DNA of 64,000 nt from CAVZOY01 sp963777095. GTDB lineage: Bacteria > Actinomycetota > Actinomycetes > Mycobacteriales > Geodermatophilaceae. Location of the stretch: positions 682,001 through 746,000 of the forward strand of contig CAVZOY010000002.1 in NCBI GenBank assembly GCA_963777095.1, read 5' to 3'. Position 1 is the first letter of the stretch. The number at the start of each line of letters is the position of its first letter. Shown piece by piece: positions 54,100 to 62,092 of this stretch. Under the pieces are notes generated by a model that was given only the letters and a program-made list of their open reading frames with translations, searched no databases and had not been told where the DNA came from. Position numbers and translations under genes: made by a program.

Positions 54100-54633
54100 C
54101 GCCTGCGCGACCGCGCGGCGCAGCGCGCCGATCTCGACCCGCCCGCTGAACTGCCGGCCGTCGACGTACACCGTGGGCGTGCCGGCGACGCCCGCGGCGA
54201 GGCCGGCAGCGAAGTCGGCCTCGACCTTGTCGCCGAAGGCCTGGGCCGGCTCACCGACGATGCGGTCGGGGTCGAGCCCGAGCATCTCCGCGTAGTGGCG
54301 CAGTGAGGCGTCGTTCAGCCGGTCCTGCTTGACGAAGAGCAACTCGTGCATCGGCCAGAAGGCGCCCTGGGCGCCGGCCGCCTCGGCGGCGAGCGCCGCG
54401 GTGAGCGCGTACCGGTGCCGGTCGGCGATCGGGAAGTTGCGGAAGATCAGCCGCACCTGGCCGTCGGACTCCTCGACCAGCCGACGCAGCACGGGGGCCG
54501 CGGCGGCGCAGTACGGGCACTCGTAGTCGCCGTACTCCAGCACCGTCACCGGCGCGGCGGGGTCGCCGAGGATGTGGTCGGCCTCGGCGGACTCGACCCC
54601 CGGGCCGAGAGCGGCGGGGCGCGGACGGCTCAC
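54007..54633 (-). CDS. DsbA-like thioredoxin-fold protein
   Basis: 208-residue thiol-disulfide protein. DHILGDPAAPVTVLEYGDYE leads into CPYC (about residues 39-42), then RLIFRNFPIADRHRYALTAA and the cis-Pro loop AGVAGTPTVYVDGRQF. No signal peptide or lipobox is obvious, so it may be cytoplasmic. In many actinobacteria this domain is fused to or encoded beside NhaA, as here. The last 25 residues are basic and unlike the family and lie inside the overlapping nhaA 3' end; a further frame error at the C-terminus is possible. The ATG overlaps the acetyltransferase stop. Confidence 0.87.
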   Translation of the reverse strand: MSRPRPAALGPGVESAEADHILGDPAAPVTVLEYGDYECPYCAAAAPVLRRLVEESDGQVRLIFRNFPIADRHRYALTAALAAEAAGAQGAFWPMHELLFVKQDRLNDASLRHYAEMLGLDPDRIVGEPAQAFGDKVEADFAAGLAAGVAGTPTVYVDGRQFSGRVEIGALRRAVAQASGAVADGGVADESGVQPRPRRQHRWSRRVR

Positions 54634-54920
54634 CGGTGTCCGTCCGCCACGAGGTCGGCATAGTCGGGGTGCCGCTCGATCCAGCCGCGGACGAACGGGC
54701 AGAGCGGCACGACCTGCAGCCCCTTGCCGCGGACGTCGTCGAGCGCGGCCCGCACCAGCCGGCTGCCCAGGCCGGACTCGCCGGCATCGGGGTTGACCTC
54801 GGTGTGGATGAAGCGGATCTCGTCACCGCGGCGCTGGTAGGCCGCGATTCCGAGCAGCCGGTCGCCGTTCCGGATCTCGTACCGGTCGGCGTCCGGCGCA
54901 TCGCGCACGGTGGTCTCCAT
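54630..54920 (-). CDS. Small GNAT_2-type N-acetyltransferase (YidJ-like)
   Basis: 96 residues, the short GCN5-like acetyltransferase family with only the core fold: YEIRNGDRLLGIAAYQRRGD, IRFIHTEVNPDAGESGLGSR with the acetyl-CoA loop (G-x-G-S-R), and KGLQVVPLCPFVRGWIERHP near the end. Substrate unknown. It is the first gene of a pair with the DsbA-like gene (ATGA overlap). Upstream lies the hairpin and the first initiator tRNA. Confidence 0.9.
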   Translation of the reverse strand: METTVRDAPDADRYEIRNGDRLLGIAAYQRRGDEIRFIHTEVNPDAGESGLGSRLVRAALDDVRGKGLQVVPLCPFVRGWIERHPDYADLVADGHR

Positions 54921-54975
54921 GCCGCCAGCAAACCGCATCCGAGCGGGCCGTGTTCCACGGTGCGCGGCGAACAGC

Positions 54976-55012
54976 ACGAGGGCCCGGCCGCCAGTGGCGA
55001 CCGGGCCCTCGT
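54976..55012. terminator. Hairpin terminator downstream of tRNA-fMet copy 1
   Basis: ACGAGGGCCCGG (54976-54987) pairs with CCGGGCCCTCGT (55001-55012). It lies 6 bp beyond the 3' end of the tRNA and probably terminates its transcript. Confidence 0.8.
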
Positions 55013-55018
55013 CAGGAG

Positions 55019-55092
55019 TAGCGGGGGCAGGATTCGAACCTGCGACCTCTGGGTTATGAGCCCAGCGAGCTACCGAGCTGCTCCACCCCGCG
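55019..55092 (-). tRNA. Initiator tRNA-fMet (CAT), copy 1
   Basis: Acceptor CGCGGGG with CCCCGCT leaves an unpaired first position (C1 opposite U72), the initiator feature. The anticodon stem has the three G-C pairs GGG/CCC around CTCATAA. T arm GCAGGTTCGAATCCTGC, discriminator A, no encoded CCA. A second, identical copy lies at 61955-62028. Confidence 0.95.
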
Positions 55093-55239
55093 TCGGTAGC
55101 TCCACGGTACACGCCCGCCGGACGCGGCCGCCCTGCCCGCGGGGTGACCTCCGGCACCGCGATGGAGGGCGGTGTGACAGCCCCGTCACACACGTCCCAC
55201 GACCGAGCGCGCCTTCCGCTGCGTGACCGGACGGCGACC

Positions 55240-55245
55240 TAGAGT
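55240..55245 (+). promoter_or_regulatory. Probable leaderless -10 element for the DUF6504-type gene
   Basis: TAGAGT ends 7 bases before the GTG at 55253, favouring that start over the upstream GTG at 55223. Confidence 0.4.
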
Positions 55246-55252
55246 CCGCTTC

Positions 55253-55729
55253 GTGGCAGGGCAGGAGGCGACGAGCGCATTCGCCGGCGAGCCCCAGCCC
55301 GTCGAGGTCTACCACCGCGGCATCTGGTACCTCGGCGAACTGCTCGGCTGGCGACACGAGGGCGGGCGCTGCCTGGCCCGTGTCCGCTGCGTCGTCGACG
55401 GCCTGCGGCACTCGGCGTGGAAGGACCTCGCCGACCTCCGGCTGCCCGAGCCGATCGCCGCCGAACCGGAGCCGGACGACGCCCCGGAGTCCGACGAGAC
55501 CCGGCCGCACGTGTTCCTGGCCGACCTGCGCACCCGTCCGCGGCCGCCCGCGCACGCGCTCGTCCCACCGCCGCGCTGGACGCCCCCGACCCCCGTCGCG
55601 GAGATGCCCGTTCCGCCGGCGCCGGTCGCCGAGGACCAGCCCGCTCCGGAGCCCGCGGTCGCCGCCCGGCGGCGGGAGTCCGGCGACTGGACGCACCTGC
55701 GCCGCGGCGGCCGAGTCAGCCGCGTCTGA
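55253..55729 (+). CDS. DUF6504-type protein of unknown function
   Basis: 158 residues. A conserved N-terminal part (PVEVYHRGIWYLGELLGWRH, CLARVRCVVDGLRHSAWKDL) looks like a small beta domain; the rest is Pro/Ala/Glu-rich and likely disordered, ending DWTHLRRGGRVSRV. The function is unknown. The start at 55253 is chosen because a TAGAGT -10 lies 7 bases upstream and nothing else does; GTG at 55223 would add 10 residues. It is the first plus-strand gene of the block between the two initiator tRNA copies. Confidence 0.7.
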   Translation: MAGQEATSAFAGEPQPVEVYHRGIWYLGELLGWRHEGGRCLARVRCVVDGLRHSAWKDLADLRLPEPIAAEPEPDDAPESDETRPHVFLADLRTRPRPPAHALVPPPRWTPPTPVAEMPVPPAPVAEDQPAPEPAVAARRRESGDWTHLRRGGRVSRV

Positions 55730-55843
55730 TCCGGAGCCGGCGGTCGGAAACCGTCGGCAGGCCCTGGGTCCCTTCCCACGGGAACCTCTGAGGCGCATCG
55801 TCAGCAGTGAGTAGGTGGACCACCTCTGCGGCGGGAGGCACCC

Positions 55844-58094
55844 ATGGCGGCGGCTGCGCCCGGGGACGGCCAGACGACGGAGCGAGAGCTGCACGATGTC
55901 CGCGAGCAGTTCGCTGCGACCAAGGAGAGTCCTCTCCGCTCTCGGTCGGTCGGGGACGGATCCGGACTCCGTGCTGGACACGATCGTCGCGCGAGCGGCA
56001 GCCCTGTGCCGCGCGGATGCCGCGCAGCTGTACCTCGTGCGCGGAGATCGTTTCGTTCTCTCACGCGTCTCCGGTCCCACCCCGCAAGGGTTCCTCGACT
56101 ATGTCCGGGAGCACCCCGTCATGGTGAGCCGGTCGTCGCTGAACGGTCGCGTGGTGCTGGACCGCCGTACCCAGCAGATTCCCGATGTCCTGGCCGACCC
56201 GGCATACGGCCGGCTCGACCTGCAGCGCCTCGCGGGCTACCGCACGCTCTTCACGGCTCCGATGATCGTCGATGACGACGTCGTCGGCGTCCTCTCGCTG
56301 TGGCGCAACGAGGTCGACCCCTTCGACGAGCGAACGACTGAGGTGATGGAGGCCTTCGCCGCCCAGGCGGCGATCGCGTTGAAGAACGTCGCACTGCTCG
56401 GCGCCTTGGAGTCCCGGACCGCCGAGCTCGCCACGAAGGTGGCGGAGCTGGAGTCCTTGCGCGAGGTCGGTGACGCGGTCAGCTCGATCCTCGACCTGGA
56501 CGAGGTGCTGCAGACCGTGGTGACGCACGCCGTGCGGATCACCGGCACGGACGGCGGGTCGATCATGGAGTACGTCGAGGAGGAGGACGCCTTCTCGGTC
56601 CGCGCTGCCTACGGGACCAGCGCCGCCCTCCTCGACGCTCTGCGTGGCATGCGGATCGAGCGGGCTTCGACTCTGGTCGGCCGGGCGGCCCTGGAACGGC
56701 GCCCACTCGTCGTCAGCGACCTCGACACCGTGCCGCTGGACCCGCACCTGCGGATCCTGCACGAACACGGCTGGCGTTCGGTGCTGGCCGTACCCATGCT
56801 CCGCCGGGACCAGATGGTGGGTGCGCTGGTGATCCGCCGGATGGTGCCCGGCGACTTCGGTCCGGAGACGGTGCGGATGCTGGAGATCTTCGCCGCCCAG
56901 TCGGCCCTCGCGATCCTGAATGCCCGCTTGTTCCGCGACCTCGACCGGAGCCGGGCCGAGCTCGAGGACGCGTCTCGGCACAAGTCGGAGTTCCTCGCCA
57001 GCATGTCGCACGAGCTGCGGACCCCGCTGAACGCGGTGATCGGCTTCTCGGAGGTCCTTCTGGACCAGCTCTTCGGCGAGATCAACGATCGCCAGGCGGA
57101 GTACCTGCGTGACATCTGGAACTCCGGCAGGCACCTGCTCGAGCTCCTCAACGAGATCCTCGACCTGTCCAAGATCGAGGCCGGGAAGATGGAGCTCGAC
57201 CCTCAGCGGTTCGACGTCGCCCCCGTCCTGGAGTACTCGCTGGGGCTGCTGCGCCAACGCGCCGTCAACCACGGCATCACCCTGGAGCTACTCGTCCCTG
57301 GAGACGTCGGGGCCATCGACGCCGACGAGCTGCGGTTCAAGCAGGTGGTGGTCAACCTGCTCACGAACGCGGTGAAGTTCACCCCGGACGGCGGCACGGT
57401 CACGGTGGCCGCTCGGCGGGTCGGGGAGGAACTGCAGGTGACCGTGACCGACACCGGCATCGGCGTACCGCCGGAGGACCGGGAGCGGATCTTCGAGTCC
57501 TTCCAGCAGGGCGGTCGCGGCGCCCCGAAGGAGGAGGGCACCGGGCTGGGGTTGACCCTGACCCGTCGGATCGTGGAGCTGTTCGGCGGCCGGATGTGGC
57601 TCGAGAGCGAGGTCGGGGTCGGGAGCACGTTCGGATTCGCGGTCCCGGTCGGATCGCCGTCGACGTCCCGGGGGCAGCGGCCTCGTCGTGGGCATGACGG
57701 CGGGCGGCCGGTCGTCCTGATCGCCGACGACGACCTACGGTCCGCCGAGCTGCTGGCTGCCTACCTCGACGGCTCGCCGGTCGAGGTCCGCCGCTGCCAG
57801 GACGGCGAGGAGGCGTTGGACGCGGCACGACGCGAGCCGCCTGCGGCGCTCCTGCTGGACATCCGGTTGCCCACCATCGACGGCTGGGACGTGCTGCGAG
57901 CCATGAAGGAGGACCCGGCGACGGCACACGTCCCGGTGGTGCTGGTGACGGTCGTGGACGAGCCCCGCCGTGGTCTGGCGATGGGCGCGTCCGGCTACCT
58001 GGTCAAGCCGGTCACTCGCGAGGACCTTCTCGACGTCCTGCGCCGCGTGGGGGTCCTCGACCCGGCCCCAGCCGGGGCCACGGAGCTCCGGTGA
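55844..58094 (+). CDS. GAF-GAF hybrid histidine kinase with C-terminal receiver, frame broken once
   Basis: About 749 residues after repair, no membrane segment. The N-terminus TTERELHDVREQFAATKEVL is joined to the rest by removing an extra A at 55928; without it the gene would appear to start later. GAF 1 covers about 45-190, GAF 2 about 215-370. The kinase core has the H-box FLASMSHELRTPLNAVIGFS, N-box LRFKQVVVNLLTNAVKF, G1 VTDTGIGVPPEDRERIFESF and G2 EGTGLGLTLTRRIV. A receiver domain follows (VVLIADDD, LLLDIRLPTIDGW, GYLVKPVTRED). GGGAGG precedes the ATG. It overlaps the next receiver gene, so the signal probably passes down the operon. Confidence 0.9.
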
Positions 58095-58473
58095 CCGCAC
58101 CGCCGACCGTCCTCGTCGTCGAGGACAACGCGCTGAACCTCAAGCTGGTCCGCGACGTGCTCGAGCACGCCGGCTTCACCGTGGTGGTCGCCACGTCCGG
58201 CGAGGAGGGCGTGGACGTGGCGACCCGTGGCGGCGTCGACCTCGTGCTCATGGACCTCCAGCTGCCAGGCATCGACGGGACGGAGGCGATGCGCAGGATC
58301 CGGGCCCATCCAGGCAGTCGGGAGCTGCCGGTGGTGGCGGTCACCGCCTTCGCCATGCGGCGGACCGTGAGCAGGTCTCCTCCGCAGGGTTCGACGGCTA
58401 CATCGAGAAGCCGATCAGCACGCGGGCTCTGCCCGAGCTGGTCCGTCGATACGTCCGTGCTGCCGATGGCTGA
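58091..58473 (+). CDS. Single-domain response regulator, frame broken once
   Basis: Stand-alone receiver (DivK-like) of 127 residues after repair: TVLVVEDNALNLKLVRDVL with acidic residues, DLVLMDLQLPGIDGTEAMRR with the phosphorylated Asp, VTAFAM, and GFDGYIEKPISTRALPELVR with the conserved Lys. One base is missing near 58362 (CGG CGG for CGGGCGG), so this is one of the few deletions; without repair the Lys half is lost. No output domain, so it probably relays a phosphoryl group or competes for it. GTGA overlap with the hybrid kinase and 8-bp overlap with the cyclase gene. Confidence 0.85.
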
Positions 58474-59593
58474 GCAGATCACCGTGCTGGCGGTCGACGA
58501 CCAGCCGGCCAACCTCAGGCTCCTCGAGGCGGTCCTCACCCCGAGGGGCTACGACATCCGAACCGCCGGCTCGGGCGCGGAGGCCTTGGACGCGCTCGCC
58601 ACGGAGGACGTCGACCTCGTGCTGCTCGACATCGTGATGCCCGGGATGGACGGCTACGAGGTGTGCCGGGCGATCCGCGCCGACGAGCGGCTCGCGTTCC
58701 TGCCGGTGGTGATGATCACCGCGAGCGGCGACCAGGAGCGGCTCAAGGCGCTCGAAGCGGGCGCCGACGACTTCGTCGCCAAGCCGTTCGACAAGGCCGA
58801 GTTGCTGGCCCGGGTCGCGTCCTTGGCGCGCGTGAAGCGCTACCACGACACGGTGCGCCGGCAGGCCGCCGAACTCGCCGAGTGGAACGCGAAGCTCGCC
58901 GACCGGGTGCGTTCCCAGGTCGAGGAGCTCGAAAGACTTGGCCGGCTCCGCCGGTTCCTGTCCCCACAGCTCGCGGAGCTGGTCGTGGACGGGGGCGACG
59001 ACTCGTTCCTGCGCAGCCACCGTCGCGAGATCGTCGTGGTCTTCTGCGACCTGCGGGGGTTCACGCCGTTCGCCGAGGCCAGTGAGCCCGAAGAGGTCAT
59101 GGAGGTGCTCGGCACCTACCACCGGGAGCTCGGGGAGTTGATCCACCGGTTCGAGGGGACGCTGGAGCGGTTCACCGGGGACGGGTTGATGGTGTTCTTC
59201 AACGACCCGCTGCCGTGCCCGGACGCGCCGGCCCGGGCGATTCGGATGGCCGTCGAGATGCGCGAACGGGTCCGAGCCCTGGCACATGACTGGGCCGAGG
59301 ACGGCCACCAGCTCTCGCTCGGGATAGGCGTCGCGCAGGGGTACGCCACGCTCGGGCGGATCGGCTTCGAGGGCCGCTACGACTACGCCGCCATCGGCAG
59401 CGTCACGAACCTGGCGGCCAGGCTGTGCGACGAGGCGAGGCCCTGGCAGGTTCTCGTCACCCGTCGGGTCCTCGCGGCCGCCGGCGACGGCCTCGAGACC
59501 ACGTCGCTCGGAGACCTCTGGCTCCGAGGGTTCAGCCGCCCCTACCCCGTGTTCGACGTCCTGTCCTCCGGTGAGGTTCCGCCATCACCCTGA
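58466..59593 (+). CDS. Receiver domain-adenylate cyclase response regulator
   Basis: 375 residues. Receiver at 1-125 (VLAVDDQPANLRLLEAVL, DLVLLDIVMPGMDGYEVCR, DDFVAKPFDKAELLARV), a coiled coil of about 45 residues (RQAAELAEWNAKLADRVRSQ), then a class III cyclase: VVVFCDLRGFTPFAE with the metal Asp, FTGDGLMVFFNDP with the second, YDYAAIGSVTNLAARLCDEA with Asp for adenine and the Asn and Arg. So phosphorylation probably sets cAMP output. It is the last gene of the kinase-receiver-cyclase operon. Guanylate cyclase activity is the alternative. Confidence 0.9.
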   Translation: MAEQITVLAVDDQPANLRLLEAVLTPRGYDIRTAGSGAEALDALATEDVDLVLLDIVMPGMDGYEVCRAIRADERLAFLPVVMITASGDQERLKALEAGADDFVAKPFDKAELLARVASLARVKRYHDTVRRQAAELAEWNAKLADRVRSQVEELERLGRLRRFLSPQLAELVVDGGDDSFLRSHRREIVVVFCDLRGFTPFAEASEPEEVMEVLGTYHRELGELIHRFEGTLERFTGDGLMVFFNDPLPCPDAPARAIRMAVEMRERVRALAHDWAEDGHQLSLGIGVAQGYATLGRIGFEGRYDYAAIGSVTNLAARLCDEARPWQVLVTRRVLAAAGDGLETTSLGDLWLRGFSRPYPVFDVLSSGEVPPSP

Positions 59594-59702
59594 CCACGAC
59601 GACGAGGCGTGCGTCTACGAGTGGGTGGGAGCCCGGGCCCCGCGAGGGGTCGCGCGGAGGTGTCCGCGACCCGGTGCGGCAAAGGAGGAGCTGGACGGCC
59701 GG

Positions 59703-61334
59703 TCAGAGCAGGTCGTGTTGGACGGCGTACGTCGCGGCTGCGGTACGCGAGGGTACGTCCAGCTTGGTGAGGATGCTGCTCACGTGCCGGTGGACCGTGC
59801 GCTCGCTGAGGAACAGCTCGGCGGCTATGTCGGCATTCGTCCGGCCGGCCACGACGAGGCGCAGCACCTGGAGCTCCCGCGGGCTGAGCCCATGCTTCGT
59901 CGCAGATCCCCCGAGCAGTGCCTCGACACGGGCCCGGTCGGGCCGCGCGCCGAGCCGCGCGAAGGTGTCCTGGGCCGCCCGCAGCTGCATGCGGGCGCCC
60001 TCCTCGTCGGCGACGGTCCGACACGCGAGCGCAGTTTGTACGGTCATGCGGGCCGTCTCGTACGGCGCCTGGAGCTCCCTCCACGCCTGCGCGGCGGTGC
60101 GGAGGCGCGCGAGCGCCTCGTCCGGCCTGCCCTCCGCTATCGCCAGCGCGCCCTGGGCGGCGGCCACCTCGGCCCGCACCGCCGTCGTGTCGTACGTGCG
60201 TGCGATCTCCTCCAGCTCGCCGACGGCCGTGCGCGCCTCGGCGGACGCATGCGCCTCGATCGTCGCGGCCACGAAGGTCGGCAGCAGGGGGAGTCGGTCG
60301 AGCGGCTGCTCACATTCGGCGAGCGCCCGCCGCAGCCCGGTCAGAGCGACGTCGATCTCGCCGCGACCGAGGCGGTACAGCGCGAGTCCAGGTTGAACCG
60401 AGTGACCGAACCCGGTGGCACGTTCGTAGGCCTCCTCCACTCCTGCGTCGCCCCGGAGCCGCCGCATCTCGCCGAGCTCGTACCACGCGTGGCCGACGAC
60501 GAGCAGGCCGTCGTCCGCGAGGTCGCGACAGGCCTGCTCGAACTCGTGTTGGGCCTGGGGCCAGGCGCCGCGCAGCCGCAGCAGCATTGCCCGGTAGATC
60601 CGGCAGTTGCCGAAGTACAGCCCGCCCAGCCGCGGCAGTTCGTCGAGCCAGCCGGCGAGCGCAACCGACCACTCGCAGGCACGCGCCAGGTCCCACGCCT
60701 CGTGGCAGGTACCGATCGTGGCGCAGTACATCGCACTCGTGGCTCGGGGCGAGGTCACCCGGTCGGCGATGTTCAGCATGGCTTGGTCGAGCTTGGCGAG
60801 CCCCTCCTCGAGGCGCCCGGACCTGGCGAGGGCCCGGCCGGCCATCGTCGTGGCGATCGTCCTCAGGTCGACATCGTGGTGGGCGGAGCCGTACTCAGCG
60901 GCTCGCAGCAGCAAGGTGGCGGCGGTTTCCCAGTCGCCGATGGCGAACCGCCGGTAGGCGTCGGTCACGAGGACCCAGCCGTCCTCACCGGAGGAGGCCT
61001 GCTCCTGCGCGAGCGCGCGCGCCCGCTCGATCCAGCCACTGGCCCGCGCGAACTCGCCCCGGGAGAAGACCAGGGCTTGCCACAGCCAGTAGGTGGTTCG
61101 TGCGGCTGCGTGGACGTCGCCGGTTCGCGCCTGGAGGCGGAAGGACCGTTCGAGCACACCGACCGCCTCGTCGATGTGCCCGCTGACCTGGGCCGACTCC
61201 GCCCACAGTTCCAAATCGGCCACTGCCAGCGGTTCGAGGACGTCAGCAGCGTGGAACTCGGCGGACGCCTCGGCCCACCGGGCTCTGTCGCGCAGGGCGC
61301 GAGCCCGGGCAAGGTGCGTGCTGACTTCGGTCAT
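59703..61334 (-). CDS. TPR-type LuxR family transcriptional regulator
   Basis: 543 residues. About 450 residues of helical repeats (RARWAEASAEFHAADVLEP, RALAQEQASSGEDGWVL, LARLRTAAQAWRELQAPYET), like the TPR part of MalT or LAL regulators but without their P-loop ATPase. The C-terminal 60 residues are a LuxR HTH: GLSPRELQVLRLVVAGRTNA, DIAAELFLSERTVHRHVSSI, and ILTKLDVPSRTAAATYAV. The ligand is unknown. It is divergent from the small monooxygenase-fold gene across 162 bp with a palindrome in the middle, its likely target. It converges on the cyclase operon, 109 bp from it. Confidence 0.88.
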   Translation of the reverse strand: MTEVSTHLARARALRDRARWAEASAEFHAADVLEPLAVADLELWAESAQVSGHIDEAVGVLERSFRLQARTGDVHAAARTTYWLWQALVFSRGEFARASGWIERARALAQEQASSGEDGWVLVTDAYRRFAIGDWETAATLLLRAAEYGSAHHDVDLRTIATTMAGRALARSGRLEEGLAKLDQAMLNIADRVTSPRATSAMYCATIGTCHEAWDLARACEWSVALAGWLDELPRLGGLYFGNCRIYRAMLLRLRGAWPQAQHEFEQACRDLADDGLLVVGHAWYELGEMRRLRGDAGVEEAYERATGFGHSVQPGLALYRLGRGEIDVALTGLRRALAECEQPLDRLPLLPTFVAATIEAHASAEARTAVGELEEIARTYDTTAVRAEVAAAQGALAIAEGRPDEALARLRTAAQAWRELQAPYETARMTVQTALACRTVADEEGARMQLRAAQDTFARLGARPDRARVEALLGGSATKHGLSPRELQVLRLVVAGRTNADIAAELFLSERTVHRHVSSILTKLDVPSRTAAATYAVQHDLL

Positions 61335-61362
61335 GGAGCTACCCCGGGAAGGATGGTCCCAT

Positions 61363-61389
61363 CGGCCACGGTGGGTAGGAATACCCATC
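61363..61389. promoter_or_regulatory. Candidate operator between the LuxR regulator and the divergent gene
   Basis: TGGGTAGGAATACCCA (61372-61387) has 6-bp arms around GGAA and extends imperfectly by three bases on each side. It lies about 38 bp before the regulator start and 110 bp before the divergent gene, where an autoregulated LuxR would bind. Regulator assignment is inferred. Confidence 0.4.
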
Positions 61390-61496
61390 GCAGCGGGCCG
61401 CGGGGACGGCCCGGCATGCCGATGCGGGGTGCCTTCTTCACGCACGACCGTTGACATGCCGCCCGGACCAGCCGGGGCCAGCAACGGGAGCACACC

Positions 61497-61889
61497 ATGG
61501 CCGAGCCGTTCATCTTCATCGGCACCCACCGGGTCAAGCCCGGCAAGCTCCAGGATTTCAAGGACTACTTCGCGACGTTCAGCGCGGACACCGTCGAGCC
61601 CAACGAACCCCGACTGCTGTCCTTCCAGGGGTACAGCGACGACTCCGAGCTGATCACCGTCGTTCAGGTGCACCCGGATTCGGACTCGATGCTCACCCAC
61701 CTGTCGATGATCGGAGAGCACGTGGAGGCTGCCTTCACCGCCTTCCTCGAACCCGAGAGCAGCTACCAGATCTACGGTGTTCCGCGCGGCGGGATCGTGG
61801 CGATGGTGGAGAAGCTGTCCGCCGACCGGCATGTCGCCCTCACGGTGAAGCAGCCGTTCACCGGGTTCCAGCGCCTACCGGACGCCTGA
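61497..61889 (+). CDS. Small dimeric alpha-beta barrel-like protein (possible antibiotic monooxygenase fold)
   Basis: 130 residues. Its beginning, FIFIGTHRVKPGKLQDFKDY, resembles antibiotic-biosynthesis monooxygenase-type proteins (an antiparallel sheet with a helix after the first strand), followed by LLSFQGYSDDSELITVVQVH and SSYQIYGVPRGGIVAMVEKL. No cofactor motif, so the enzymatic role is uncertain. GGGAG precedes the ATG by about 6 bases. It is the divergent partner of the LuxR regulator and probably its target. A perfect hairpin follows the stop. Confidence 0.65.
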   Translation: MAEPFIFIGTHRVKPGKLQDFKDYFATFSADTVEPNEPRLLSFQGYSDDSELITVVQVHPDSDSMLTHLSMIGEHVEAAFTAFLEPESSYQIYGVPRGGIVAMVEKLSADRHVALTVKQPFTGFQRLPDA

Positions 61890-61910
61890 CGAGCAACACG
61901 CAGGCGGAAA

Positions 61911-61949
61911 CGACAGGGGCCCTCACAGTCACTGTGAGGGCCCCTGTCG
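61911..61949. terminator. Perfect 19-bp hairpin between the small gene and tRNA-fMet copy 2
   Basis: Left arm 61911-61929 and right arm 61931-61949 are exact reverse complements around a single central C; CAGGGGCCCTCACAGT is the core. It lies 21 bp after the plus-strand stop and 5 bp from the minus-strand tRNA end, so it can terminate both. Confidence 0.9.
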
Positions 61950-61954
61950 GTTGG

Positions 61955-62028
61955 TAGCGGGGGCAGGATTCGAACCTGCGACCTCTGGGTTATGAGCCCA
62001 GCGAGCTACCGAGCTGCTCCACCCCGCG
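61955..62028 (-). tRNA. Initiator tRNA-fMet (CAT), copy 2
   Basis: Identical over all 74 bases to copy 1 at 55019-55092, with a few identical bases on each side (GTAG before the 3' end and TCGGTAG after the 5' end). Same initiator features: three G-C pairs next to the CAT loop and the unpaired first acceptor position. Confidence 0.95.
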
Positions 62029-62092
62029 TCGGTAGGACCAGCTTAGCAGGTGCGGCCGGAGGGGCAGCGTCGCCCGCCCCTCCGGCCGGGGC

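Noticed and set aside
55019..62028. An integrated prophage or integrative element at tRNA-fMet
   Set aside because: No integrase, excisionase, capsid or transfer gene is present between the tRNA copies, so I only report the duplication.
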